Shown: one piece after another, positions 32,462 to 40,774 of the stretch
How the letters are laid out: each line of letters starts with the position of its first letter
Position numbering within the stretch: position 1 is the stretch's first letter
NCBI GenBank assembly: GCA_046595995.1
Contig: JBKJNB010000131.1
Coordinates: 1-64,000, forward strand
Length of the DNA: 64,000 nucleotides
Origin: JAWXBR01 sp046595995
Lineage (GTDB): Bacteria; Bacteroidota; Ignavibacteria; Kapaibacteriales; Kapaibacteriaceae
Direction: 5' to 3'
Position numbers and translations under genes: made by a program
The notes under the pieces: generated by a model
The model's input: only the letters and a program-made list of their open reading frames with translations
Told to the model about the DNA's origin: nothing
Databases searched by the model: none

Positions 32462-33088
32462 TTACTTGCTTGCGAGCTTCTTCAGGTCGACCTTCTCTGC
32501 AATACTGCGAGTGAATTTGATGTCCTGTTTTTCGGCATCAATGTTCAGAATGAATCGTCCGCCCAGACCATAGACGATTGTGGAATTCTTCGTGGACTTG
32601 TCGAACCGCTCGTGGCCATTAATGAACGGATCGCCGGTCTGGAAGGTGCCGGACGTTTCCTGTGCGTTATCTGTGCTCCACTTCAAGGCAAAGAGAGAGG
32701 CCATACCGGCATATCCCATTTCACTGCTGTTGTAATCTGTAAGCTGTACCTTAATCGTGGCGCCGTCGTCGCGTGTGTACGTCCGCGTAGCCTGTGCGAA
32801 CGAGAAGCCTTCCATCTGTGTGCTCGATGTTTCGGGTTCGCCTGCCTTGTAGCCTGAGATATCGCCCGGAAGGTACGTCTTGAGCTCATCCGTCGGCATT
32901 GCAAGCGTATCGCCTTTGGCCTTGCGCTCTTCACGTCGCTTCTCAACGACGTCTTGTGTCTTCTGTGCTTCCTCTGCAGACTCAGCTACGGTCTCAAGGT
33001 TTTTCATTGCCTGAGCAGCTTCGTCGAGCTTGCCGCCACACCCTGTCAGCACCGCTCCCACCAAGATCAATGCTAGCAACGTCTTCAT
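32462..33088 (-). CDS. Lipoprotein with coiled-coil segment
   Basis: 208 residues. ATG 33088 has GGAG upstream. The lipobox is LTGC (lipid on Cys17) after MKTLLALILVGAV. Residues about 20-60 are highly charged and helical (NLETVAESAEEAQKTQDVVEKRREERK), probably a short coiled coil. The rest is a beta-rich domain (GFSFAQATRTYTRDDGATIKVQLTDY, YGLGGRFILNIDAE). Similar 'transposon-encoded-like' lipoproteins occur in Bacteroidota, but I do not recognise a named family. It is likely anchored in a membrane facing the periplasm. It stands alone. Confidence 0.7.
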   Translation of the reverse strand: MKTLLALILVGAVLTGCGGKLDEAAQAMKNLETVAESAEEAQKTQDVVEKRREERKAKGDTLAMPTDELKTYLPGDISGYKAGEPETSSTQMEGFSFAQATRTYTRDDGATIKVQLTDYNSSEMGYAGMASLFALKWSTDNAQETSGTFQTGDPFINGHERFDKSTKNSTIVYGLGGRFILNIDAEKQDIKFTRSIAEKVDLKKLASK

Positions 33089-33208
33089 TTATTGTCTCCA
33101 CAGTGGTAGAACAAAAACCAGCAACGGCTGCAATATGTAACTTTCAAGAACGGAACCTGTTGGAGCGCAGAACTGAACCTTGATCTCACATCATTTGAAC
33201 GATTAGTT

Positions 33209-36073
33209 ATGACACATTTGTACAGACTCATCTGCGCAGTTCTTGCGTTTGGTGTTACCACCGTTACGGCAATGGAAGACCATACGGTACGCCTCTACAA
33301 GAGCCCGATTACCGTTGGAACCCCTGTAAGCCCCCTTGTTTTTAGCCCCTTAAACGTTGAGCTGAACAGTCCCCCGGCAGCCGTCATTTATGTGCGGTAC
33401 AAAGGCTACACATGCAGCCATTGCGTACGCCAGTTGGTGTACCTAAACGAACACGCCGATGACTTGCGCAGACTAGGGGTTCATGTCATTGCATTCAGCA
33501 GCGACGACGCACGCACGACGAGTAAGATGGTTGCGGCGCTCGGTCTGAATTCCGACGTGATTCATGTGGCAAACGACCTTGAGAATGATGTCGCCCGATC
33601 GATTGCCGCACTCCGCATAGAAAACGATACTGCACTGGACCTTCACGCCGTAATGGTGGTACGCAACGGTGCGCTGGCGTTTGCAGCGTATACCGACGAG
33701 CCGTTTATGGATGTAGAGCGACTGATAGGCACGGCCACCGGTGGCAAAACGCCAACATGGGATGGGGCTGCCTCTGGCAAGGGTCTGCGTTCATATTCGG
33801 GTACATACACGGTTCGAACCATAGCTACGGCCGCCGACGGTGTTCGCGAACCGAAAGACCTTGACTTTAACAGCAGTCCGTTAAATCCGAATGATTTATG
33901 GGTGGTGTTGGGAGAGCCGAACGGAGCCGCAATGCTGATTATCCATGATGCGGACAAGCCGTCACAAGTGATTCGACGCAAGAAAGACTTTCGCGCGTCG
34001 CACTTTATGTGGCGGACACAAGCACTGGCATTTGGAGACAACGGCACGTTTGGTACGGCACAGAACGGTCAGCCAGGTGGAAACGATCGTGATTATCAAT
34101 TCATGGGTCCATCGTTGTGGAGTAGCGACACCGCAATTTTTGCGTCGAAGTACCAAGTAGAACAAGACATGCTTGCAAGCCACCTCGACATGCTGCATCA
34201 AAACGCCTACCTCCTCGGTATGGCACACGAACGCGATAACGTGTATTGGGTTTCTGATGCGCTGCACCGCACGATAGGTCGCTATGACTTCCGCGATCCG
34301 CACCAGGTTGGTGGTAGCGATCACCGCGACGGCGTAATACGGAACTACACAGCCGCAACACTTACGGCACCCGAACGTGGACGTCCGGCACATATGGATT
34401 TTGACTCGGACAAGCGCTGGTTGTACTATATCAACCCTGGCACAAATACCGTTATGCGTCTGGACACTCGTACCGGCGCGGATACAGGGCCACTGTTTGT
34501 AACAGAATTTAGTAACGAAAATCTCACTTCGTTTCGCGAGTTCACAGGCTCGACGGTTGAGCCCGTTGTGCAACTCACAAAAGATGTACGTCCGGTTGGC
34601 CTAGACATCGAAGGCAACCACATGATCATCGGCAACACCGATGGTACTATACTTGTTTATGAACTTGGTGGCACGGCACCAGTCCTTAAACACACACTCG
34701 ACGTTTCTCCACATGTCGCAGGTGGTGTTACGGTTGGTCCGGACGGACGTATCTGGTTTGTCGACCCCGTGAACGCTATGGTAAACGTAATCGATCCTGA
34801 TCTTAAAGAAACGATGGTCGCTACGGACATCATTCGGGTAACACCAATAGCGATTACAATGGGTCTAGTCCATGGCATCGTGCGACCAAACTGCGATATC
34901 GCCTCGTTTACGTTAACCGTTGATGCGCCAAAGGGATGGACGGTAAGCCACCCAGACACCGTTACTGTTACTGCAACGGCGAGCCCCAATTTTACTGTCG
35001 AGGTTACTCCGGACAGCTCGGCGTTGACTGGTTACCTTACGGTAACAGCTACAGCTCTAAAGGGTGGTAGTGTTTTAACGTCAAGCGTTCTTGTCTCACG
35101 CTCTGACATTCGTCGTGTTGTCGTAGACGACGCAACGACTGAGGGCTTCGACATCGTAGACGGACTCGCACAAACTGGCCGTAAGGGCTACACGGCAATG
35201 CCTTCGGAGATTTTTCTACAACTCGTTGATAGTCTGTCCGACATACAAACACTGCTTTGGAATGCTGGCAGCTTCGGCGAAATAAACATGGCAGAAGATG
35301 TTGTGATGCGTTCGCTTATGGCAAGCGGACGAGAAGTGATGCTGATTGCAGATAATCCACTCTATCTCCTGACAGACCTTCCGGATGCTTCCGGATTTTT
35401 TGCCGAGTTCGGCGCGAAGTACGCGGGTGTTGACGTGCCGACTAGTCAAGACGATGGCAGACGAGTGTTTCAGGGCGTGCCCGGAGACCCAATCACGGCT
35501 GGAATGTCTGGCCTGGTATGTGAACTACCGCGGTTAGATCAGGCAAGGGAGAAACGCTTTTTCCTATCAAACATCAAACTTGGTCTAAGTAAGCCAGGCG
35601 CTTCGAACATTTTGGTTCGTAGCAGTAACACGATTTCGTCGGCCGTGCGCTACGACGCGAAGGATTATCGATCGGTCATCTGTGGCATCAACCTTGCGCG
35701 TTTCATCGATGTCACTGAACGCACTGCTTTCCTCAATAAATCGGTCGCATGGCTTGAGCAGGCCGAGACCCCTCTCCCAGACCCTACCGATGTGGCGACA
35801 ACGGAAGTTGTACCAGTCGTCGGAGTGCTGCATGCCATCGGACCGAATCCGTTTGCAGAGGTAACGAGCGTGCGCGTGCAGACAACCACTCAGTATGCTG
35901 ACATCGCGCTCTATAGTATTGCAGGACAACGCATTGCAACGCTTTGGCAAGGGGCTGTCGACGGGTCACTGGACCTTAATGTCGATGGCCGCTCTCTATC
36001 GAACGGCACATACTATGTCATCATGCGCAGCGCATCGAGTACTGCACACTGCACCATCGTCAAACGTTTATAG
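33209..36073 (+). CDS. Large T9SS-exported protein: TlpA-like head, beta-propeller, sorting domain
   Basis: 954 residues. A signal peptide (IcavLAFGVTTVTA region) is followed at about residues 45-165 by a thioredoxin/TlpA-like domain with C69-SH-C72 in YKGYTCSHCVRQL. Residues about 190-560 look like an NHL/SMP-30-type propeller (VVLGEPNGAAMLIIHDADK, WLYYINPGTNTVMRLDTRTG, GGVTVGPDGRIWFVDPVNAMVNVIDPD). An immunoglobulin-like segment and a variable domain lead to a T9SS sorting domain (GPNPFAEVTSV, IALYSIAGQRIATLW, LSNGTYYVIMRS). AAGGGGCT occurs at 33344 (reverse) and 35949. A redox role outside the cell is possible; the substrate is unknown. Confidence 0.75.
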   Translation: MTHLYRLICAVLAFGVTTVTAMEDHTVRLYKSPITVGTPVSPLVFSPLNVELNSPPAAVIYVRYKGYTCSHCVRQLVYLNEHADDLRRLGVHVIAFSSDDARTTSKMVAALGLNSDVIHVANDLENDVARSIAALRIENDTALDLHAVMVVRNGALAFAAYTDEPFMDVERLIGTATGGKTPTWDGAASGKGLRSYSGTYTVRTIATAADGVREPKDLDFNSSPLNPNDLWVVLGEPNGAAMLIIHDADKPSQVIRRKKDFRASHFMWRTQALAFGDNGTFGTAQNGQPGGNDRDYQFMGPSLWSSDTAIFASKYQVEQDMLASHLDMLHQNAYLLGMAHERDNVYWVSDALHRTIGRYDFRDPHQVGGSDHRDGVIRNYTAATLTAPERGRPAHMDFDSDKRWLYYINPGTNTVMRLDTRTGADTGPLFVTEFSNENLTSFREFTGSTVEPVVQLTKDVRPVGLDIEGNHMIIGNTDGTILVYELGGTAPVLKHTLDVSPHVAGGVTVGPDGRIWFVDPVNAMVNVIDPDLKETMVATDIIRVTPIAITMGLVHGIVRPNCDIASFTLTVDAPKGWTVSHPDTVTVTATASPNFTVEVTPDSSALTGYLTVTATALKGGSVLTSSVLVSRSDIRRVVVDDATTEGFDIVDGLAQTGRKGYTAMPSEIFLQLVDSLSDIQTLLWNAGSFGEINMAEDVVMRSLMASGREVMLIADNPLYLLTDLPDASGFFAEFGAKYAGVDVPTSQDDGRRVFQGVPGDPITAGMSGLVCELPRLDQAREKRFFLSNIKLGLSKPGASNILVRSSNTISSAVRYDAKDYRSVICGINLARFIDVTERTAFLNKSVAWLEQAETPLPDPTDVATTEVVPVVGVLHAIGPNPFAEVTSVRVQTTTQYADIALYSIAGQRIATLWQGAVDGSLDLNVDGRSLSNGTYYVIMRSASSTAHCTIVKRL

Positions 36074-36159
36074 CACGCCCAGTAACCAAACGACGATCTA
36101 ACTCACCGACGCACGCCGACCACACAATCGGCATCGATCATGAGGCTGACCTTGCGCTA

Positions 36160-38331
36160 TTGTTGCGCGAGGGCAAGAGTCATTTGTCGCGCTTTAACGA
36201 CGATCTCGTCACAAGGGCGTTTCGGTATTGCGTTGAAGCCCATAAACTTGACGTACGTGCTACGGGCGAACCCTATTACACACATCCGCTTCAAGTGGCG
36301 CTGATTGTAATTCGCGAAATCCCACTCGATGACATCAGTGTTGCTGCAGCGTTGTTACATGATGTTGTCGAGGACACCAGTTATTCGCTGAAAGACATAC
36401 GCGAAGAATTCGGTCCGGAAGTCGCAGAAATCGTCGACGGTGCGACGAAGATTAGTGATGTGTTCGAAAGTCGAGAGATTACGCAGGCCGAGAACTATCG
36501 CAAGCTGTTGCTATCGCTCGTAAATGACGTGCGCGTAATCCTTGTGAAGTTCGCTGATCGCTTGCACAACATGCGAACGATAGAGGGATTGCCGCGCGAA
36601 CGACAGGAACGGATGGCTCGTGAGACGATGGAGATTTACGCACCGTTTGCACATCGTTTCGGCCTTGGAAACATCAAGTGGGAACTTGAGGACCTCTCGT
36701 TTAAGGTTCTTAATCGCTCTGCGTACGACGACATCAAACGTCAGCTTAGTTCGACGCGCGAAGAACGTGAGGACTTTATCGACCGATTTGCGAAACCGAT
36801 TGCAGATCGCCTCTTAGAACATAAACTGACGTATGAAATAAGTGGACGTCCGAAACACCTGTATAGCATCTACAAGAAGATGGTGTCGCAGGGCAAGACG
36901 CTCGACGAACTCTACGACTTGTTGGCGGTGCGCATTATTCTCGACACGCCAGACAACAACGATTGCTTCCTTGCGTACGGCATTGTCAGTGAGATCTATA
37001 CGCCGGTGCCTGAACGTTTCAAGAACTACATCTCGGTGCCTAAGAAGAACGGCTATCAGTCATTACACACGACGGTCATCAGCAACGATGGTAAACGTGT
37101 AGAGGTACAGATACGAACACGCGCCATGCACGAATTTGCAGAGCGTGGTGTTGCGGCTCACTTCAAATACAAAGTGCAGTCCGGTGGCACCGCATCATGG
37201 ATTGACAGCAAGGATCTTGAAGAGTGGGCATCATGGGTGCGTGATGTCTTCGAAAACGCAGGCGAAGAAGCTGCATCGCAATTGCTCGAGTCGTTTAAGC
37301 TGAACCTGTATCAGGACGAGATATACATCTTCACGCCGAAGGGCGACTTGAGAATTCTTCCGAAGGGCGCGACTCCGATTGACTTTGCGTTTGACATTCA
37401 CTCGCAGGTAGGTGCTAGGTGCATCGGCGCTAAGGTGAACGGGCGTATTGTACCGTTGGACCACACGCTTAAGACAGGTGATCAGGTTGAGATACTCACG
37501 TCAAAGAACCAGACGCCTCACCGGGATTGGGAACGCATTGCCATTACGCACAAGGCAAAGACGCACATTCGAAGAATTCTGAATGAAGACCGGCGAGAGC
37601 GCGTCGCCGAGGGCAAAGAGATTTGGGAGAAGCGTGCCAAGAAATCGAACATTCACTTGAACGAAGATGACCTTGAGAAAATTCTACAGCAGTTGAAGTA
37701 CGACAGTAGACAGGACTTTTATGCTGCGTTGGGTATGGGCACGATTACGCCAGAGTATGCCTCGGACATGATCCTTGAGCGGGTGCAGCCGAAGGGTGCA
37801 CCCGAGGCCCCCTCCCCTGTTCCGGATGGATATGGGTTCGAGAAGTTTTCCGGCCAGACGCGCGAAAATTCGAATGGCATTTACATTGTTGGCGACAACA
37901 TTTCATCTGCAAAGGTGATGTTCTCGTATGCCCGTTGCTGTAATCCCGTGCCAGGTGACGCAATCCTCGGCATCGTTACAATAGGGAGTGGCATCAAGGT
38001 CCACAGGTCTTCGTGCACAAACGTTGTCGATCTTCAAGACAAACTACGTCCGCGTCTCGTCGAGCTCGAGTGGAGCCAATCGCGCATGGGAGAATTCCTT
38101 GCGGCGGTTAAAATCACCGGTGATGACCGTCCAGGAATGCTAAACGACATCACGAGTGCTGTAATCTCGATTAACAAGACGAACATTCGCGGTGTGAATA
38201 TCGACGCTTTCGATTCGATGTTCGAAGGCATCCTCACGGTGTACGTGCAGGATCTTGCGCACCTCGACAAGGTATTCGACAAACTGCGTCGCATCAAAGG
38301 CGTCAATACCGTCGAGCGCTTCGAGGGTTAA
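36160..38331 (+). CDS. rel: Bifunctional (p)ppGpp synthetase/hydrolase Rel/SpoT
   Basis: About 723 residues, the usual Rel length. The HD hydrolase domain has THPLQVA and H67-D68 in LLHDVVEDT, with GATKISDVF and KFADRLHNMRTI. The synthetase domain has SGRPKHLYSIYKKM, YDLLAVRII and NGYQSLHTTV...EVQIRTRAMHEFAERGVAAH. A TGS domain (IYIFTPKGDLRILPKGATPIDFAFDIHS), a zinc-finger-like CCNPVPGD region and a C-terminal ACT domain follow. Both activities look intact. There is no in-frame ATG or GTG near the expected start; TTG at 36160 is used here. An ATG at 36140 is out of frame. nuoJ starts soon after its stop. Confidence 0.94.
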   Translation: MLREGKSHLSRFNDDLVTRAFRYCVEAHKLDVRATGEPYYTHPLQVALIVIREIPLDDISVAAALLHDVVEDTSYSLKDIREEFGPEVAEIVDGATKISDVFESREITQAENYRKLLLSLVNDVRVILVKFADRLHNMRTIEGLPRERQERMARETMEIYAPFAHRFGLGNIKWELEDLSFKVLNRSAYDDIKRQLSSTREEREDFIDRFAKPIADRLLEHKLTYEISGRPKHLYSIYKKMVSQGKTLDELYDLLAVRIILDTPDNNDCFLAYGIVSEIYTPVPERFKNYISVPKKNGYQSLHTTVISNDGKRVEVQIRTRAMHEFAERGVAAHFKYKVQSGGTASWIDSKDLEEWASWVRDVFENAGEEAASQLLESFKLNLYQDEIYIFTPKGDLRILPKGATPIDFAFDIHSQVGARCIGAKVNGRIVPLDHTLKTGDQVEILTSKNQTPHRDWERIAITHKAKTHIRRILNEDRRERVAEGKEIWEKRAKKSNIHLNEDDLEKILQQLKYDSRQDFYAALGMGTITPEYASDMILERVQPKGAPEAPSPVPDGYGFEKFSGQTRENSNGIYIVGDNISSAKVMFSYARCCNPVPGDAILGIVTIGSGIKVHRSSCTNVVDLQDKLRPRLVELEWSQSRMGEFLAAVKITGDDRPGMLNDITSAVISINKTNIRGVNIDAFDSMFEGILTVYVQDLAHLDKVFDKLRRIKGVNTVERFEG

Positions 38332-38337
38332 TCCTTT

Positions 38338-38913
38338 GTGGGCGTTCGCGCAACCCCCATTCCTTATATTTGCCCTATTGCTCAAGTAGCTGGGGTTTCT
38401 GCATTGGCACTACAACCAATCTTGTTTCTTTTGTTTGCGCTCGGCGCTGTGATTTCGGCTGTGTTTACGGTAACGAGTCGTAATCCCGTCAGTTCTGCGA
38501 TGTCACTCATTGCGCATTTCTTCATGCTGTCTGGCCTCTATCTTACGCTCGAAGCGCAGTTTGTGGCCGCCGTACAAGTGCTCGTATACGCAGGTGCCAT
38601 CATGGTGCTTGTCATATTCGTCATCATGCTGTTGAATCTTGGCCGTGAAAAGCAGTTGTCTGAATCGGTGAATCTGCGTTCGGTGTTCGGAACAATCATT
38701 GGCGTGGTATTCGCCGTGCAAGTCATTATCGTGATGTTGGGCAGACCGACAGAGCGCTTGCAATTAGCCCCGAATGCTGTTGCCATTGGTACGACCGAAA
38801 GCATCGGCACATCGCTCTTCACGACTTACCTTTTTCCGTTTGAAGCTATCTCACTGCTTCTGTTAGCGGCCCTCATCGGTTCTGTCATCCTCGCAAAACG
38901 ACACGTACAGTAA
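38338..38913 (+). CDS. nuoJ: NADH-quinone oxidoreductase subunit J
   Basis: 191 residues from GTG 38338; TTG 38404 (giving ALQPILFLLFALGA) fits the family better and no ATG is available. NuoJ is a membrane subunit of complex I. Visible: five membrane helices, SRNPVSSAMSLIAHFFMLSGLYLTLEAQFVAAVQVLVYAGAIMVLVIFVIMLLN in parts, which includes the conserved 'YAGAIMVL' helix 3. It lies directly behind rel and only four bases ahead of nuoK. Confidence 0.93.
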   Translation: MGVRATPIPYICPIAQVAGVSALALQPILFLLFALGAVISAVFTVTSRNPVSSAMSLIAHFFMLSGLYLTLEAQFVAAVQVLVYAGAIMVLVIFVIMLLNLGREKQLSESVNLRSVFGTIIGVVFAVQVIIVMLGRPTERLQLAPNAVAIGTTESIGTSLFTTYLFPFEAISLLLLAALIGSVILAKRHVQ

Positions 38914-38917
38914 GCAC

Positions 38918-39232
38918 ATGCTACCTACCTCAATACCACTCGACTGGTACTTAATTCTTTCGGCAGTGCTGTTTGTGATTGGTGTGATTGGCGTTATCAC
39001 CCGTCGTAACGCAATCATCATTTTCATGTCTATCGAGCTAATGCTTAATGCTGTGAACCTGACCATGGTCGCGTTCTCGGCGTATAATGGCGACATCGCC
39101 GGACAGATGTTTGTGTTCTTCATTATGGCTGTGGCAGCCGCTGAGGCCGCTGTAGGTCTCGCCATCGTACTCTCGCTGTTCCGAAACAAGAAGACGGTGT
39201 ACGTTGATGAAGTCAACGTCATGAAGTGGTAG
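38918..39232 (+). CDS. nuoK: NADH-quinone oxidoreductase subunit K
   Basis: 104 residues with three membrane helices, the usual NuoK size. The conserved Glu residues for proton movement are visible in FMSIELMLNAVNL and AAAEAAVGLAIVLSLFR. It is the smallest antiporter-like subunit of complex I. nuoJ and nuoK form a pair; nuoL, M and N are not in the window, and other nuo genes lie in two other blocks. Confidence 0.96.
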   Translation: MLPTSIPLDWYLILSAVLFVIGVIGVITRRNAIIIFMSIELMLNAVNLTMVAFSAYNGDIAGQMFVFFIMAVAAAEAAVGLAIVLSLFRNKKTVYVDEVNVMKW

Positions 39233-39288
39233 TCAGATTTTTTAGCTAGATTTCACAAAACGTAGAATACCTTCAGAAGGTCTAGAAT

Positions 39289-39783
39289 ATGAAAACCCTT
39301 ATTGCCATCGCACTTGCGGTGCTACTAATTCTCACTTCATGTGAGACAACGACACCTGAGTTCTCGGCCCAGCAACTATCGGTGCAGGATTTGAACACGT
39401 CGCCGGGATATGCATGGTTCCCTGCACAGATGAACCAATACACGCCTAGTACGCCAATGGTTGATTCAGTGCGCAATAGATTCGACCCGTCAACGCAAAA
39501 GGTCGCAATTTTTGTAAAGCCAAGCTGCGATTGTCGTGGTACGATGCGCCTGTTTCCTCAGATTATGAAGACGCTGATTAGTGCAGGGGTCGACATGTCA
39601 AAGGTTGAAGTCTGGTCGATGCGTAGCAACGCAGACAAGCATTCATACCAGCCAACGATTACGATAACCGATCTGCCGGCAGTTTATGTGTTTCGCAACG
39701 GCGTCGTTGTTGGCAAAATCCAAGACGTCGATTACACCGATAACAATGCTGATACACTCATTGCCAATGCCGTAGCTCGCTAA
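39289..39783 (+). CDS. Thioredoxin-like lipoprotein with CxC motif
   Basis: 164 residues. A signal peptide ends in the lipobox LTSC (Cys18). The mature domain shows a thioredoxin-like strand and active-site region VAIFVKPSCDCRGTMRLFP with C80-D-C82 instead of CxxC. It continues to DLPAVYVFRNGVVVGKIQ, the usual cis-Pro strand of thioredoxin folds. It is probably membrane-anchored in the periplasm, with a redox or disulphide role. Its stop codon is inside a 19-base repeat. It stands between nuoK and the UmuD-like gene. Confidence 0.75.
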   Translation: MKTLIAIALAVLLILTSCETTTPEFSAQQLSVQDLNTSPGYAWFPAQMNQYTPSTPMVDSVRNRFDPSTQKVAIFVKPSCDCRGTMRLFPQIMKTLISAGVDMSKVEVWSMRSNADKHSYQPTITITDLPAVYVFRNGVVVGKIQDVDYTDNNADTLIANAVAR

Positions 39784-39813
39784 ACACATTTGTTGTAGCT
39801 CGTTAAACACATT
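39772..39813. repeat. 19-base tandem repeat spanning a stop codon
   Basis: GTAGCTCGCTAAACACATT (39772-39790) is followed by a copy with one change (39795-39813), period 23. The first copy holds the last codons and TAA stop of the thioredoxin-like lipoprotein gene. Confidence 0.9.
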
Positions 39814-39825
39814 CCGGGGGGAATC

Positions 39826-40239
39826 ATGATTACGAAACTTGCTGCCGATGACGGGTCGACGATACGCTTCTTCCTCGGCGCTGCCCCATGCGGTACTGCG
39901 CCTGTAACAGAAGAGGAAGGAACCGAGCTCAACTTCACACGTTTCTGGGTGCCCAACACGCGCGATGCCTATAGTGTGATTGCCACGGGCGACTCAATGG
40001 AGGAAGCGCGGATCTACGCCGGCGACATGCTTGTGATTGATGCAGGCATGGAAGTGCGCGACGGTTTGATTGTTGTCGTTTGGCTGAATGGCGACCTGAC
40101 GGTAAAGCGTCTTGCACATGATGCAAGCGGTACCATGATGTTGGTACCAGAAAACCGCAAGTACGCTCCGATTGTAATCGGAGAACATGATGATGTTCGA
40201 GTACTTGGAGTGGTAACGAGCGTACACCGCAAACTCTAG
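39826..40239 (+). CDS. Stand-alone UmuD-like S24 peptidase
   Basis: 137 residues, the size of UmuD. The catalytic Ser57 is in ATGDSMEEARIYAGD and the Lys94 in GDLTVKRL; their spacing (37) equals that of UmuD. Near the N-terminus AAPCGTAP has Cys22-Gly23, matching the self-cleavage site Cys-Gly of UmuD. There is no DNA-binding HTH, so it is not LexA. UmuD works with UmuC in SOS mutagenic synthesis, but the neighbours are tRNA genes and no umuC lies beside it. A GGGGGG stretch six bases before the ATG serves as the ribosome site. Confidence 0.85.
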   Translation: MITKLAADDGSTIRFFLGAAPCGTAPVTEEEGTELNFTRFWVPNTRDAYSVIATGDSMEEARIYAGDMLVIDAGMEVRDGLIVVVWLNGDLTVKRLAHDASGTMMLVPENRKYAPIVIGEHDDVRVLGVVTSVHRKL

Positions 40240-40257
40240 TTCGGTGCGCTAAGGAAG

Positions 40258-40342
40258 TACAAGAGGCGGGAGTCGAACCCGCACGGGTGTTGAGCCCGCT
40301 GGATTTTGAGTCCAGTGCGTCTGCCAATTCCGCCACTCTTGC
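40258..40342 (-). tRNA. tRNA-Leu (CAA)
   Basis: 85 bases on the minus strand with a long variable arm. The acceptor GCAAGAG pairs with CTCTTGT, anticodon stem CTGGA/TCCAG encloses CTCAAAA, giving anticodon CAA (codon UUG). The T-arm has GGTTCGACTCC. CCA is not encoded. Confidence 0.95.
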
Positions 40343-40392
40343 AAAGAACTGCGACAGAACGTTCTGTCAAAGAATTGCAACAGAACCTTCTG
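40342..40392. repeat. 25-base tandem repeat between two tRNA genes
   Basis: The unit at 40342-40366 recurs at 40368-40392 (period 26) with three changes. The left copy touches the first base of tRNA-Leu. It fills most of the spacer between tRNA-Val and tRNA-Leu. Confidence 0.85.
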
Positions 40393-40402
40393 CCTCGTTG
40401 TG

Positions 40403-40477
40403 TGGGCGCTGAGGGATTTGAACCCCCGACCCCCTGCTTGTAAGGCAGGTGCTCTGAACCAGCTGAGCTAAGCGCCC
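40403..40477 (-). tRNA. tRNA-Val (TAC)
   Basis: 75 bases on the minus strand. Acceptor GGGCGCT pairs with AGCGCCC, TA at positions 8-9, D-stem GCTC, anticodon stem CCTGC/GCAGG with loop CTTACAA, giving anticodon TAC. It precedes tRNA-Leu on the same strand and the two may share a transcript. Confidence 0.95.
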
Positions 40478-40539
40478 CAAAAATATCGTCGAATTTTACA
40501 GAGCGACAAAGGTACGGTTTTGGCCGAACCCAGCCAAAA

Positions 40540-40773
40540 TCACGTCACCCGTTCGACACGTTTTATCTCAGGCACTGCTAATCGCAGTATACGTTCGATG
40601 CCTGCACGGAGAGTCATTGCGCTCATGGCGCAACCGTGGCACGCGCCGACAAAACGAACTTCAGCAACACCGTTGTGATGTTCGAATCGTACAAACTCTA
40701 CGTCTCCACCATCGCGTTGCAGATGTGGACGCGCATCCTGCAACGCCAACGTAATACGCTCTTCAATGCTCAT
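40540..40773 (-). CDS. NifU C-terminal-domain (Nfu) iron-sulfur carrier
   Basis: 77 residues from ATG 40773 (MSIEERITLALQDARPHLQRDGG). It is the single Nfu domain that binds a [4Fe-4S] cluster for delivery to apo-proteins. The pattern 'RPxLxxDGGDVEFV' and the cluster ligands Cys45 and Cys48 in ACHGCAMSAMTL are clear. It is one base behind the mrp stop and translated with it, a sensible pairing since both handle iron-sulfur clusters, needed here for complex I. Confidence 0.93.
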   Translation of the reverse strand: MSIEERITLALQDARPHLQRDGGDVEFVRFEHHNGVAEVRFVGACHGCAMSAMTLRAGIERILRLAVPEIKRVERVT

Positions 40774-40774
40774 G

